A stretch of DNA of 60,000 nucleotides from Tubiluchus corallicola (Eukaryota; Priapulida; Priapulimorpha; Priapulimorphida; Tubiluchidae), in the NCBI GenBank assembly GCA_030141605.1, contig JAQGDQ010000257.1, positions 64,001 through 124,000 on the forward strand, in the 5' to 3' direction. This document shows positions 25,347-37,200 of this stretch, piece after piece. The notes under the pieces are model-generated. The model had not been told where the DNA came from and ran no database searches. It worked only from the letters and a program-made list of their open reading frames with translations. Both the position numbers and the translations under genes were made by a program. The first letter of the stretch is position 1. Each line of letters starts with the position of its first letter.

Positions 25347-25804
25347 CCCTTTCATACTCTTTGTATCCCATGGGATACGAGAATATTTTCTGCCTTTAAA
25401 ATTAATAAAATTTTAAAACTGACAGTTATATGATCTGTTAATAGTTATTTTGCTTTAAGCCAATAACAATAGACTAAAATGGTGATAAAATGGCAAACTA
25501 GAAAATCTACATAGCATAAAAAAACTGCGCAAGGTACAGTACTTTAGAGACGACTTTGTACAGATCAGTATAGCATGCATACTAAATGTCTTAAATACTT
25601 TAAAAAATTATCAACTGTTGCAAAATGAAGCACATTTTATGCTTCCATTGAATCACAATGTATCCCGTGGGATACAGGCTATATTTAGCACGCGGGCACA
25701 GGAAGAAAAAAAAATTATTATGTGTAAACAAGATGGACATACTGAACAAAAGTACCAAGCCAAAAATTTTTTTCTTATTAAAAAATTATTTGGGCCTGAA
25801 AGGG
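25347..25804. mobile_element. piggyBac-like MITE
   Basis: Left end TTAA-CCCTTTCA, right end TGAAAGGG-TTCA: 8-bp inverted termini beginning CCC next to a TTAA target (one side mutated), the piggyBac pattern. It contains two palindromes (TATCCCATGGGATA at ~25364 and TATCCCGTGGGATA at ~25662). No transposase. Intergenic between bark and the Reeler-DOMON gene. Confidence 0.65.
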
Positions 25805-28040
25805 TTCAGATGCAAATAGGGTGTACAATAAACATTCACTCAACTTTTTTTATAACCGAAAGTTTATTTCACTCGTAATCTGTACATTCATGGCATGGCA
25901 ATCCTTTTAATCAATCACAGAAACTGTTTTGCGCCACAACCATCAATAATAAAAAAGCGGAAACAACAACAACTCACATAATTTTTGAACCTGGTACGAT
26001 TACAAATTTTTCACATGGGGTAAAATAGCTTATAGATTACTTTTGTAAGTTAGCCCTATGCAAAATACAATCGTAAGAAACATCGCAAGGCGTTGAAGTG
26101 TAGATAAAATTTCCTATGCGAGTATAACTGGATATAATTTGAGTTTTTGAATATTCGACTAATTACAATAAGTAACAATGAGTCATCATGGATGTGATAT
26201 AAACAATTTGCATAGTGACATCATAATCAAGCTACCTAATGTTTTTTAACTAATGTGACATGACCACGCACAAATAACAAAATTACGTTGCACTTTGATC
26301 CTACATTCACGTGACATTCTTAACATATTCCCCTTCCATACTTCTCAGTTTGTGTACCTCCTAGTATAACTACCTAGGATACTTATAGTCGATACGCAGC
26401 CAACCAAAACAAAAAACACGCTGTCAGCATGAGTATCACTTTATCATTAAATTTATAAAAATCGTAAACAACAAAAACACAAGTTAAAGCGGCGTTTGAC
26501 AGATATCCGGAATGCATATGCGGATGCATTATAGTTACGTATAAACAATCTAATAGGAGCAGCTACAGAGAAATTAACCAATAACGCAGGTTTGATAATT
26601 TGGTGCTCTGAAAACATTATAAGGTGATTTTTAGTGCAGTAAGGCATTACGGATGTCTGGCGCCAGTTAAGATGGATAGAGACCGGTAAGAAGTCGTGAG
26701 AGCTAACTTCAACTGTTTTAACACAGTATCATGGACACGACTTCCAGTTTAGAACTGCAAAAGGTAACTGTTTGAGAACATGTAAGTCTAACGCGAACAA
26801 ACTCAAAATTAATGTGCATCAAGATTCACACATTAGACTACACTAAACACCTCTAAATCATCGCCTAATAAAATTAGATAAAATGTTGAACTACATAATA
26901 TTAGCCTATCTTTAATATTAATGATTAAAATACACAAAGGCGTTCACATTTGTCTTCTCTCTTCATAACTGCAACAGAGTTATTTACACTTGCTCTTTTT
27001 AACAAACTTTCTCAGATTACCTCACTGTAAAACATTCAGAGCTCTGCTTAAACAATCTCCATGATACCATCAAACAAAACTCAAGAAGATTAGAAATAAC
27101 ACGCAAGCATACATTTCACTGATATATATAATAAGTCAACAATGATATTACAATGATAAAATGAACAACAAACCTTAAATTCATAATGATGTATGAATCT
27201 TAATGCCGTTTTGCAATACATAATAGTTTAATGTTTATTGTTTTTTTACTCCTTGTATTCTATAATGGCAAAGTAATAATGTAGCATATCAACATGCCTT
27301 GTCGTAATCGTTTTGCTACTAGAAGAGCAAAGGTGCAGCAATTTTAAGCACGGTTTTAATTAAACAACTCTACTAAATTAAATAGCGCCTAATAACATAA
27401 GTTTGAAATGACTGAGCTTTGCATTATGAGCACGTTGCGTACCCTATTATGTTTCTCATACATGAGTCTACGAAAATGCCAAAAGACAAGCAATTTTACA
27501 TTCGTCTAATGTACATATTTGTTACTTTCTTCTTAATGTTTGTTACTGCTGTAATAGCATATTTACTTTATAATAATAACTACATTATTGTCGTGGAGTG
27601 TCTGCTGCAGCCATTGAGCTCTGGACAACGTTGATGTCGTGTTGTTTGAGTTATGAAAGAAACGAATATTTTTTGTGTATCTGTAATCAAGCTGAAGCTC
27701 AATTTACTTGTTTTGCTTAGAAGAATAAGACTGATTACGTAACTGGACTAAGACTAACTTAGAATGGGTAGGTAGTTTGTGTTCAGTGTTCAGCAGGTAT
27801 CAAACACACAATTCACACAACAAAAGGCTTAAGGTGAGTCCACATCAAGGAAGGAAATGCTGTTCACATTAGTTACAATGAACGCAGCTACTAGAGTCCA
27901 AAACCAAAGTAGAACGGTAGAAGTGAATCTGAATAAAAACCGAAAAATCTAAACTCGGAGGGACTAGACTCGCTTGAGACTAAACTATCAAGTGTGAACT
28001 GCTCTTTAGGAATCTAATTAGACAAAATACTTAAATTTCA
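25805..28040. other. intergenic, no gene seen
   Basis: AT-rich sequence with only short, unrecognised ORFs. It must include the 3' UTR and polyadenylation site of the Reeler-DOMON gene near its right end. No AATAAA lies close to the stop; a minus-strand AATAAA sits about 0.8 kb away at ~27234. Confidence 0.5.
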
Positions 28041-28219
28041 TTAAATATAGAGCAATGTAGTAGTTGCTACGAGAATTAGAAGTGAGAAGAGAGATACGAT
28101 GGTTCCTCGCACTGTAGTTGCATCACTGTTGTAGGTGAATTCTCTAAAATCATTACTGAAGTTGATTTCTTCACTTTCGGCTTTAGCATGATTCGACAAG
28201 TGCGCTTTCAAAATATTAT
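28041..28219 (-). CDS. Reeler-DOMON gene exon 12: linker, hydrophobic C-terminus, stop
   Basis: Encodes DNILKAHLSNHAKAESEEIN, a polar linker with SDATT, then GTIVSLFSLLILVATTTLLY and a final Ile before TAA (28041-28043). A small-residue region, a short spacer and a terminal hydrophobic run with no following charged tail fit a GPI-attachment signal; a tail-less membrane anchor is the alternative. No cytochrome b561 helices follow. Confidence 0.84.
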
Positions 28220-31200
28220 CTACATGGGAAAACAAAAACAAAGCGTCAGACAACAATTTCTGCAATTACTTTTAACTATTACATTATATATATTGAGCTG
28301 AACAGGTGGGAACGTGGATTATACCTGGCCAGTTAATCTACAGGTAAGTAGGATGGGACCTTGGAACAATATTATGACATTTCGTCACACAAACGCATGA
28401 GAAAAGCATTTTGCATTACCATTATATAGGATTAATGATACTTGATTACAATGCACTGTCAAATTTTAAATCACAATATGGAAATGCTTGAAAAAACGTA
28501 AAACGAGATCTGAAAAAGAAAAAGGAAAATATCAGAAACAAGTGACCGCTGTAATTTACTCTGCAAAGAATTACCGGTTGTGTCGACGTCTCTTCCGTGT
28601 GCAAAGAGAACATTCATCTTTCCTGTTAGCGTTTTCGTCATCCCATCACTCACCTTGGGAGTAAGCGGACGCATGAATCTGCAAGATATCCGACCACCAT
28701 CCTGTCTACAACATGAAAACAAGTAATAATGAAGAAGGAGAAAATACATTTATGCGTTCGTTATTTGTACACTATAAACAAAAAGTTGCTTCACCACCAT
28801 TGAGGACAGTCCGCTAGCTGAGAATAGACAGTGAGCCGGCAGAAGTTCAGTAGCCGCATTCGGTTACGTGTAGACCCTCCCTCAAAAAGTAAAACCGTTG
28901 GAATAGTACAGCAAATGAAACCGCTCAGAAGTAGTTTTCCCGGTGGCCACTTGTCCATTTACTAATTAGGTCTTGCACTGCATAACTTTGCTGGTAAGCA
29001 CGTACTTTGATTCTTTAGCTACTACCCTCATTTTCAATACCCACTGTGGGCCTTCCTGCATCTTGCCAGTGACAGTGAAGGGAAGGATCAGACGGTCCGC
29101 TACGTCACAAACAGAGGACAGTGGCGACAAGCAGCAGTGTACACCGAACCGTTGAACTTACTGCTCCTGAAGTCCTGATGAGACTTATTTACTATGTGAA
29201 ATATAAACCTTAAAAACGATTGAAGATAGCGAGACCACTGTACATAAAAACTGTAGGGTAAACAAAGAGGAAGCAAAAATGACAGTAAATCGACCATATA
29301 TGTAATATTTATCTCGCATGAGAGTAAATGTTACATTTCACTCAATTGCAATCTTACGATTAGTTCATCTGTAGAAAATTTAATATAAATTGTATTGATT
29401 AGTCATTAACATTTATAGCTAGTGTCTATGTACAAAAAGTCAAATAACACAACACTTAGTTGATTAGCAGAATTAGCAACATCACATTTACTTCATTATC
29501 ACAAAAGCCCTGTATTGTCCATTCACCATTAAGTGCCCAGAAGAGTTCACAGCACATAAAATCAATTTTATTAAAACTAGCAACACTACTAAACTTTACT
29601 GAATTAACGAGTATACGATACTTGAGGTCCCTAGCAATGCTCCTAAACTTTACTGAATTAACGAGTGTACGATTCTTTCCCATTGTTGTTATGCTTGTAT
29701 TATCATTTGAAATAGACAAGTTTCTCATGATCTCGTCGTCTCGCATAACTTTAATACAAATGTACAACGTTTGCAAACGTTTTGGCATTATAACAGGTAT
29801 GGCTCCCGGGGCTTCCATTAGCCGTCCGCATGGCAGTTTTCCAATCCTGCAGACAGGTATTTGGACGAGTGAATTAGACACATTCGTTCAGATAAAATGC
29901 AAGTAATCACCGGTTCCTTGTGAACGAACAATATTTACAGTTCTTTATAATAGAAGAAGTATTGAAGAGAAGATTTTGCTTTAATTCACATAACAATAAT
30001 TTTTTGATGTTTTGATCCCAAAAATTATCTCCAAAAACGTCAGAAAAAGTGAGAAATGTGTGACAATTGGGATTGGGAAGGAGTTCCAAAAATGGATGTA
30101 AGTTTTATCACAAACTTCCACATTTGTAAGTTTTAAACTTAGAGGCTTTTCTTAGAGTCAAACTCAAGAAATTTGCTCTACTTTGTGGTTTATATTTCTT
30201 GATTTTTTTTTCTGAAAAAGGCCTCATAAAACGACGTCTAAAATACAGAAAGTTTCCGCTGCAGGAGCTTACAAGCTGATTCTTAACATACCTGAATTCG
30301 CTTCAAGACATGGTAGCAACCATAAGCATATTAGTATAGAATATTAGAATATTAGAATATATAGAATATTAGAATATAGAATATATTATTACAGTATACA
30401 CAGTATATACAGTTTATACTAAAAAGTATATACTACACTAATGTTTACTGTGGCAGCTAGTACTTACTTGACCTCTATGTTAAATGGGGTATTATCAAAG
30501 TTAAGAATACTTGGCTTGTGACCACCAGGATTCCATAAATGCTTTACTGTGCAGCCAGCGTCGTCACCAAAACATCCACACGCGTAAACGTCATCTGCAC
30601 CCTGCGCAAGAAAAAAATGTCTCTGTTTTAAATTTCATAGACTGAATTTGTTTAGTTGAATGAATATTCACTGACAATGTAAACTAGATGTAGAAGCTCA
30701 TAAGTCGCAGTAAGTGGCTAACAGCTTTTGAGGTCACATTGGCCTCAAGAGGTCACAAGAAATATTACGGTTGGCATCCTTCTGTCTCGGAAGACAATGG
30801 AGTGTGCACCAAGAGAGTCAGTTATTGACCAGATTGGTGGAGCTGCAGCGTCGACTGTGGCTGAGCAGTGCGATCCTTGAATGTCTCCAGGGCGCACGCC
30901 TGGGCAAGGTGTATGGAGATCCAGAGTTGCCCCTCTCTTCCTCCCTGGTGTAGTCCAAAGGAAAGCGGAGCGATACGTTTGGCACCAGGTTGGCTGCAGG
31001 AGTTGCCGGAGTCAGTGAGCATGCTGCACTGGTCCGCCTTCGGGGCTCCACTCCTGATTTGGAAGGTTTACTCCTTTACATATGGCCGTTGGGTCACTTG
31101 ACCTCCTCCGCCCTCTAGCCGATGGCTGCTTGTGCAGCTCCTCCGCCTGGTGTCGAGATACAGTGTGGGCATCCCGCCAGCCTACACCACCTGATATTCC

Positions 31201-34200
31201 TAGGCGGTCACCCATCCAAGTACTAACCAGGCTCTACCATTGCTTAACTTCGGTGATCAGACGAGAACCGGTGTTTTCAACGTGATTTGGCCATAGTCAT
31301 ATTATATTATAGACTTCTGCATTTTGTGTACATAAAATGAAATTTTTCTTACTTATAAGATTTTTTAGATCAACAATTTTCCGTACAAATGGCAAGCTTA
31401 AATTCTTTACAAGTTTTGTACTCGAGTTTTATTACCAGCTTCGTGTTCTTGTTTACTGATAATTTAAATAAAACGTCAAAATACACATACCTCAAACTAT
31501 CAGTCAGATTACTAACGATATTATAAAAGTTATTATTTTTTACTTCAGAAATATTTTTATCATATAGGTGGACTCAGAATTTTTGTATCATTATTATTAA
31601 TTATTAATCTTTTATTCGTATAAAAGTTTATACAGCAGTGCTTATTAGTATAGATAATACATACAATATTTGACTTTAAACGAAAGGATAGTGTAAAACT
31701 ACTTATGTACTATTGTGGTACTACGCCAGCAAATTTTTGATTGACAGTCGTAAATTCGGCTTTTTAAGAAGAACTCGAAATTCTGACTCACTTGTACCAA
31801 AAATAACGAATTTTATAAATGACTCCGATAACGCGTGGATGTAGTCATCGATTTATAATAAATAATAATTTTTATTAGTAATTAAAAAAGATAATGAAGT
31901 CATACATATCGTCATACATGCTACACGTGGTTGCTTACACATTCATAGAATGCTTTCCTAACTTTTCGCTTTACATTAAAATTAAATCGAAGACTACATC
32001 CACGCGTTATCTGAGTCATTTATAAAATTCGTTATTTTTGGTACAAGTGAGTCAGAATTTCGAGTTCTTCTTAAAAAGCCCAATTTACGACTGTCAATCA
32101 AAAATTTGCTGGCGTAGTACCACAATAGTACATAAGTAGTTTTGCACTGTCATTTCGTTTAAAGTCAAATATTGTTCTATACGCACAGTTCCAATTACAT
32201 TGGCATCTTCAGTGGAGATGCCACCAATTTCACACTCGCACAACAAATGGGAAGACAATAAGGAAACCAATTCGTGTTTTTGCAAACTTATTAACTGTTA
32301 CCTGCTACTACAATCATTATGCTTATTGAACAACCAGAATTTAAGTAACGCATCACATTTCCACTAAACTACAGGTGTTTCACTATTAATAAAATTGTGC
32401 ACAATCATTTTTAAATGAGAAACTCTTACCATTGTTTTGTCAGCCGAGAAGGCAACAGCAATCCACTTGCTTGATTTACTTGTATCTGGGTCCTTTCCTG
32501 TCATTTCAAACAATATGTTGTCGCCTATAGGATCGACCGTCCACATCACCAACATCTGGAGAAGAACATAGATAGAATTCATTTCCTTTTTATTTAATTT
32601 GAAAAATGACGGGCATATTTTCGCACGTCTTGCGCCTATTTTTAATTCTTTAACTATGTACAAAATATGCAAAAAATATGCAAGAATATATAATAGTGCT
32701 TTTTTAGGCAAGGTAACGTGCGTGGTTTCGTTTCGCATACCTCGCAATTAGTGCCAGAGCACGAGGAAACCTTGTAGCATCCTTTTACATCTCCGCAACC
32801 CTCCGCGCTCAGAGCTTCAGTGAGAGATTTGGCGTAGTTACGGTTGGCTTCGGCAATCACGATTTTTCTTGGAGATATTGATGGTATCTGTTCGTGTAGT
32901 GTTATTTTATCGTCTATAAAATGAAAAAAAGAAAGGACAGGTCCGTAAGTCGACAATTTTGTTTCGAAATAGCAGGTCGAAATTTGGAGTCTTTTACCAG
33001 CTTTATGGTATTACAGCATTTTGGTGTTCTTTAAATTCAAATTAATTGTACCTTGAACTGATTGGTGCTTTTTTTGCTGTTTGTCAACTTGTGAAATTTT
33101 TCGTCGATTAAAACCACTGCTCGAATTCTACACAATACCAAAATCGACACCAATGTTATGATTTCGGGTGTTCATTAAAATGTGCTATTTCGCAAGCTAA
33201 TATCAGTTCCGTTACACCAACAAAAACATCAAAAAGAAATGAGGGTGTTTTATGTCTGCAGTGTACTCACTAGTTACGGTAGTCCCGTAAGCGTAGAAAT
33301 GATAGTGTGGTTCACTCAAATCTACAATGCCTTTGGACGATACACCAGCTAAGTTTCGCTCAAAGCGACACGAAATTTGACCACTGTCCTGGCTTGCTAT
33401 AAACAGAACATGGTAAATCGTAACAGTAAAATTATTGTAAAAGTGACTGTGATTACTTTGATGAAGCTGAACAAAGGTACGGTACGAATTTCAAAACAAA
33501 ATGCTTTCGAATGTTCGCAGTATGAGGTTTCAGCGGGAACACACGGGAGAAGACTGTCTTCTTAGAATAGATGCTTTCAGCCTGATGTTGTCAAAATGAA
33601 TGTCATTTAGTTACAGATGAAAGAAGAAAAACAATGTGTCTTCAGCCTGCAGATACAAGAACGAGCTAAAAACAATGTGTTTTAAAGCACAAGAAAACCC
33701 TCAACTTAGATAAAGCTTAAAAAGTTCGTCTTGAAATTTTATACCACTTACATACTGCCTTTTTGCATATTATACTTGTGTCGGCAATAACGCTGTATGA
33801 AACATGTAAATTTAAACTCCCGCGATGACCGTTAGACGCAGCTATTTTGACGGTAAGTCATTGAAACAAGTTTAGATAAACTCTGTAAACTTTAAAAAAA
33901 ATTCAAAAAATAATCAGAGCATTCGTAGCACAGAAGTCACTAACTAAATAAAATTTAAAATTACAGTACCTTGTCAATAAGATTAAAAATACGTTTTTGG
34001 TTAGTGAGTTCGGCATCCTGGAGAGTGAGTCTGCGACATTTTACCAATTGGTGAAAACATTTTAAATGATTAAAAACTTTCTTTTCTAGTTACATAAGTC
34101 TTTCCAGCAGGTAAGCGAAAAGTTAAGTAATACAGATTTGCATGGAAAGTTTTTTTTGACATAATTTGACATTGCCCTTTCTTCCCCTGATTTACGTTTG

Positions 34201-37200
34201 GGTAAGTGATGTCATGTAATGGCGTCCTAGGAACAGTGTCGCGGGAAGTTGAAAATGAAAACAAACAAAAAATCCTGTCAACGCGTTATGCGAGTACGAT
34301 ATACGCATAAAATTGCTATAAAGTAATATAATTTATTAAGACGATTTTTCTGAAACCTACTTTATGTACGCCCTTTCTTGTCTTTTAAGCCTCCAGATAC
34401 AGGAAAGAGCTAAAAACAATGTGTCTTAACTTACAGCACAAGAAGAGTTAAAATAAACCAACTGATGTCTTAAACCAACTGATATAAGGAAGAATTAAAA
34501 ACAATGTGTCTTAAGCCAACAGACACAAGGAAGATTTAAGAACAATGTATCTTAAGTCAAGAGACAATAATTATGGATTTAAAAAAACAGGATCATGAAG
34601 GGAGGAGAAAGGGAAATCTACCAATAATTTCATTTTATTTATTATGTTACATTTGCTTTGTGTCTGGTCCAAGGCTATCATTGAAATTATCATTTCCAGT
34701 TAGTGGTTATGGTTTGATTTCATTCACTGCAATGCCAGACCAGTGCGCGGCTTTTTACAGGCCTCGAAATAATATGTAGTTAACAACTTAGTTCTGAACG
34801 GGTAACCATTGCATATTTTTCGCTGAAGAAGTTTTGTAATTGCTCGTCAGATTGCTTAGTGCATAAAATAATTATAACGAAATGTTTCCACTTTGAGAAA
34901 CAAACCAGTCATTACAGTATAGCTACTTTTCATTTCGCAGTCAACAAAGCTAAGAAGCAACATCAAAATAATTCTATTAATGCCCGACATGCCAACCTTC
35001 TTCATTATCCACTGGGTTGTCGGCATCGTCAACCTTTTCGGTGGCATATGAGTCTGGAGGGTCATCGCCAGCAGTAGATTTGTAGCGTCTCACGTTTACA
35101 CTTGATCCTTCGTCTTGACAGCAATATATATCATCGCCTCCCTGTTCACAGATAATAAACAACCAGTAAGAAAGTCTTATCTGACTGGCGTACTCGATCA
35201 GTGACTTCACATGAATTATTGTCATTGTTTATATTGATTCGCATAAGGACCTATGTTTCGTCTTGACAACAATATATATCATCGCTTGTCTGTTCACAGA
35301 TAATAAACGACCAGTAAAAAAGTCTTGTCTGACTGGTGTACTCGATCAGTGACTTCACATGAATTATTGTCATTGTTCATATTGATTCGCATAAGTATTG
35401 TATAACGTATGGGGCTTCTGGGGTGTAGAAATTTTGCCTTATCTCACTTCTTCTACAATCTCTTATTCAGTATGCTTATTGATAGCACGTAACAGTCTTC
35501 TCCCATTAGTTTCACTTCCTCTTCCAATTTGCCCATTTTTAAATCCAAAGCTCAAATTGCTCGTCTAAGATAATATATTATTTGCAGTGAGAGCAGAAAT
35601 AACATACTAAATGTATAATTTATAGTTGTTAGAATCTGTTGCTTTTACTATCACCTTGCTCATAGATGCGAATTTGAGGTAGCATTTATCCTTATGCGTT
35701 TTCGTAACTTTTGGTGCGGTTGCGGTTGCGCAGTTTGAGTTTCCTGTTTAGCAATAAAATGGTCTGCAAAGATTAATTCCTTCGTAAGTTTTTTGTACAT
35801 ACATAACAACAATTGTAAAGTAACTCGCCATTGATTTGTCTTCAGAGAATCCAATACAAACGTATTCGACGTCTGTGCCACTACCAGCTAACATCTGAAA
35901 GTAAGCTTTTGTTGAATCGGCTCTCCAAGTGATAATAACTCTGAAAATAGTAACATGGTTCTTCCATTATGTGAGTTTACAGCTCACCGTTTTTACGAAA
36001 CAGAAAAAAATGTGAATGTTGACAAATAATGGCTCTTCATCCTGCACCGAAGCCAAATCAACGAAATGACACAAATGACTAAACTAGTAAATGACGAAAC
36101 ACAAAGAAATGGACAAACGAGTAGCTAAATAAGAGAGAAATTAATGAATGAACCAATAAAGACTAATGAATAATGAATGAATAAATAAATAAATGATTGA
36201 CTGGCTGAATAATTTATTGATTGAATGAACGAATAAATGAATGAATAATTGTGCGAATGAATGGGTGATGGAAAAATAAAATAAAATAATCATTCTGCAA
36301 AACAGACGAACGGTTGGAGATTAGGTCTCAAGATACACACTTTTGAAATATACAAACTGAAAGACTTACTGACAATTGTCGTCCTCTACCGTGCATGTAG
36401 CTGATTGGTGAGGAAGTATAAAGCATCCGGTTCCGGGCATGGGCTTGTGACAGCCGTTGTCGTCATTGTCGTCTGATTCCATCAGGGGACAGAAGTCTGT
36501 ATTAACATGCGGTAAATCCGGACCTGCAAAAACAGAAATAAGCAATGGCAAATATTGCACACTATACATGCTTTTTCTTGACACTGTTAAGCTAGAATGG
36601 AGGCCAAAATTTGGCTTTGTCGAATGTTCTTCAAACTTTTGGGATAAAACGTGAAAATAATGCTGCTATAAAATTATTTTTAAACTGTCCTTCTTATAAT
36701 TTATTCTACGCACTAATTAGTTGTAAGTCTTAAATACTTTGTTTTCACGTTTTCGTATAAATTCAGCAATTATTGTGTCGTGATCGGCCCACTGGTTTAT
36801 CCAACTGATCAAAAATTTAATGACGTGCCTGATCATGATCATCGATCACTGATCAGCTCGATCTATCATTAGTGTAAAAATTAATAAGATGATACAACAA
36901 TAATTTATTACACTACAGTTAACACAGTTACAGTTTGACCTCACAATATGGACAAAGAAATTTCACAAACCGGTAATTTCGTCAGATTCTATAGCCCAAA
37001 ACTCGTCCTTCTCTTTGACAACAGTCGCCCTGTCAATGAGAAAAGAAGCTAATGGCAGTCTTATTACATATGAACCTAATAGTCAAGTAAATAACGTTTG
37101 TTTGAGAACAGGTAATAATTTGCTCATATCAACCGGCAGATAAATTTAACGACTTTCAATGTATCACTAATAGATTAAGCTAATTTTGTACTTTGACATT

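Noticed and set aside
29456-29906. Overlapping 141- and 148-codon ORFs on opposite strands
   Set aside because: Both lie in intron 10 of the Reeler-DOMON gene, use non-ATG or weak starts, and show no domain; part of the sequence is a local repeat (aaactttactgaattaacga twice).
30771-31285. Cluster of overlapping short ORFs on both strands
   Set aside because: Falls in the GC-rich 5S-derived element, where stop codons are rare by composition.
36780-36880. Cluster of TGATCA/GATC palindromes in intron 3 of the Reeler-DOMON gene
   Set aside because: Striking by eye but short and without regular spacing; no known function could be assigned.
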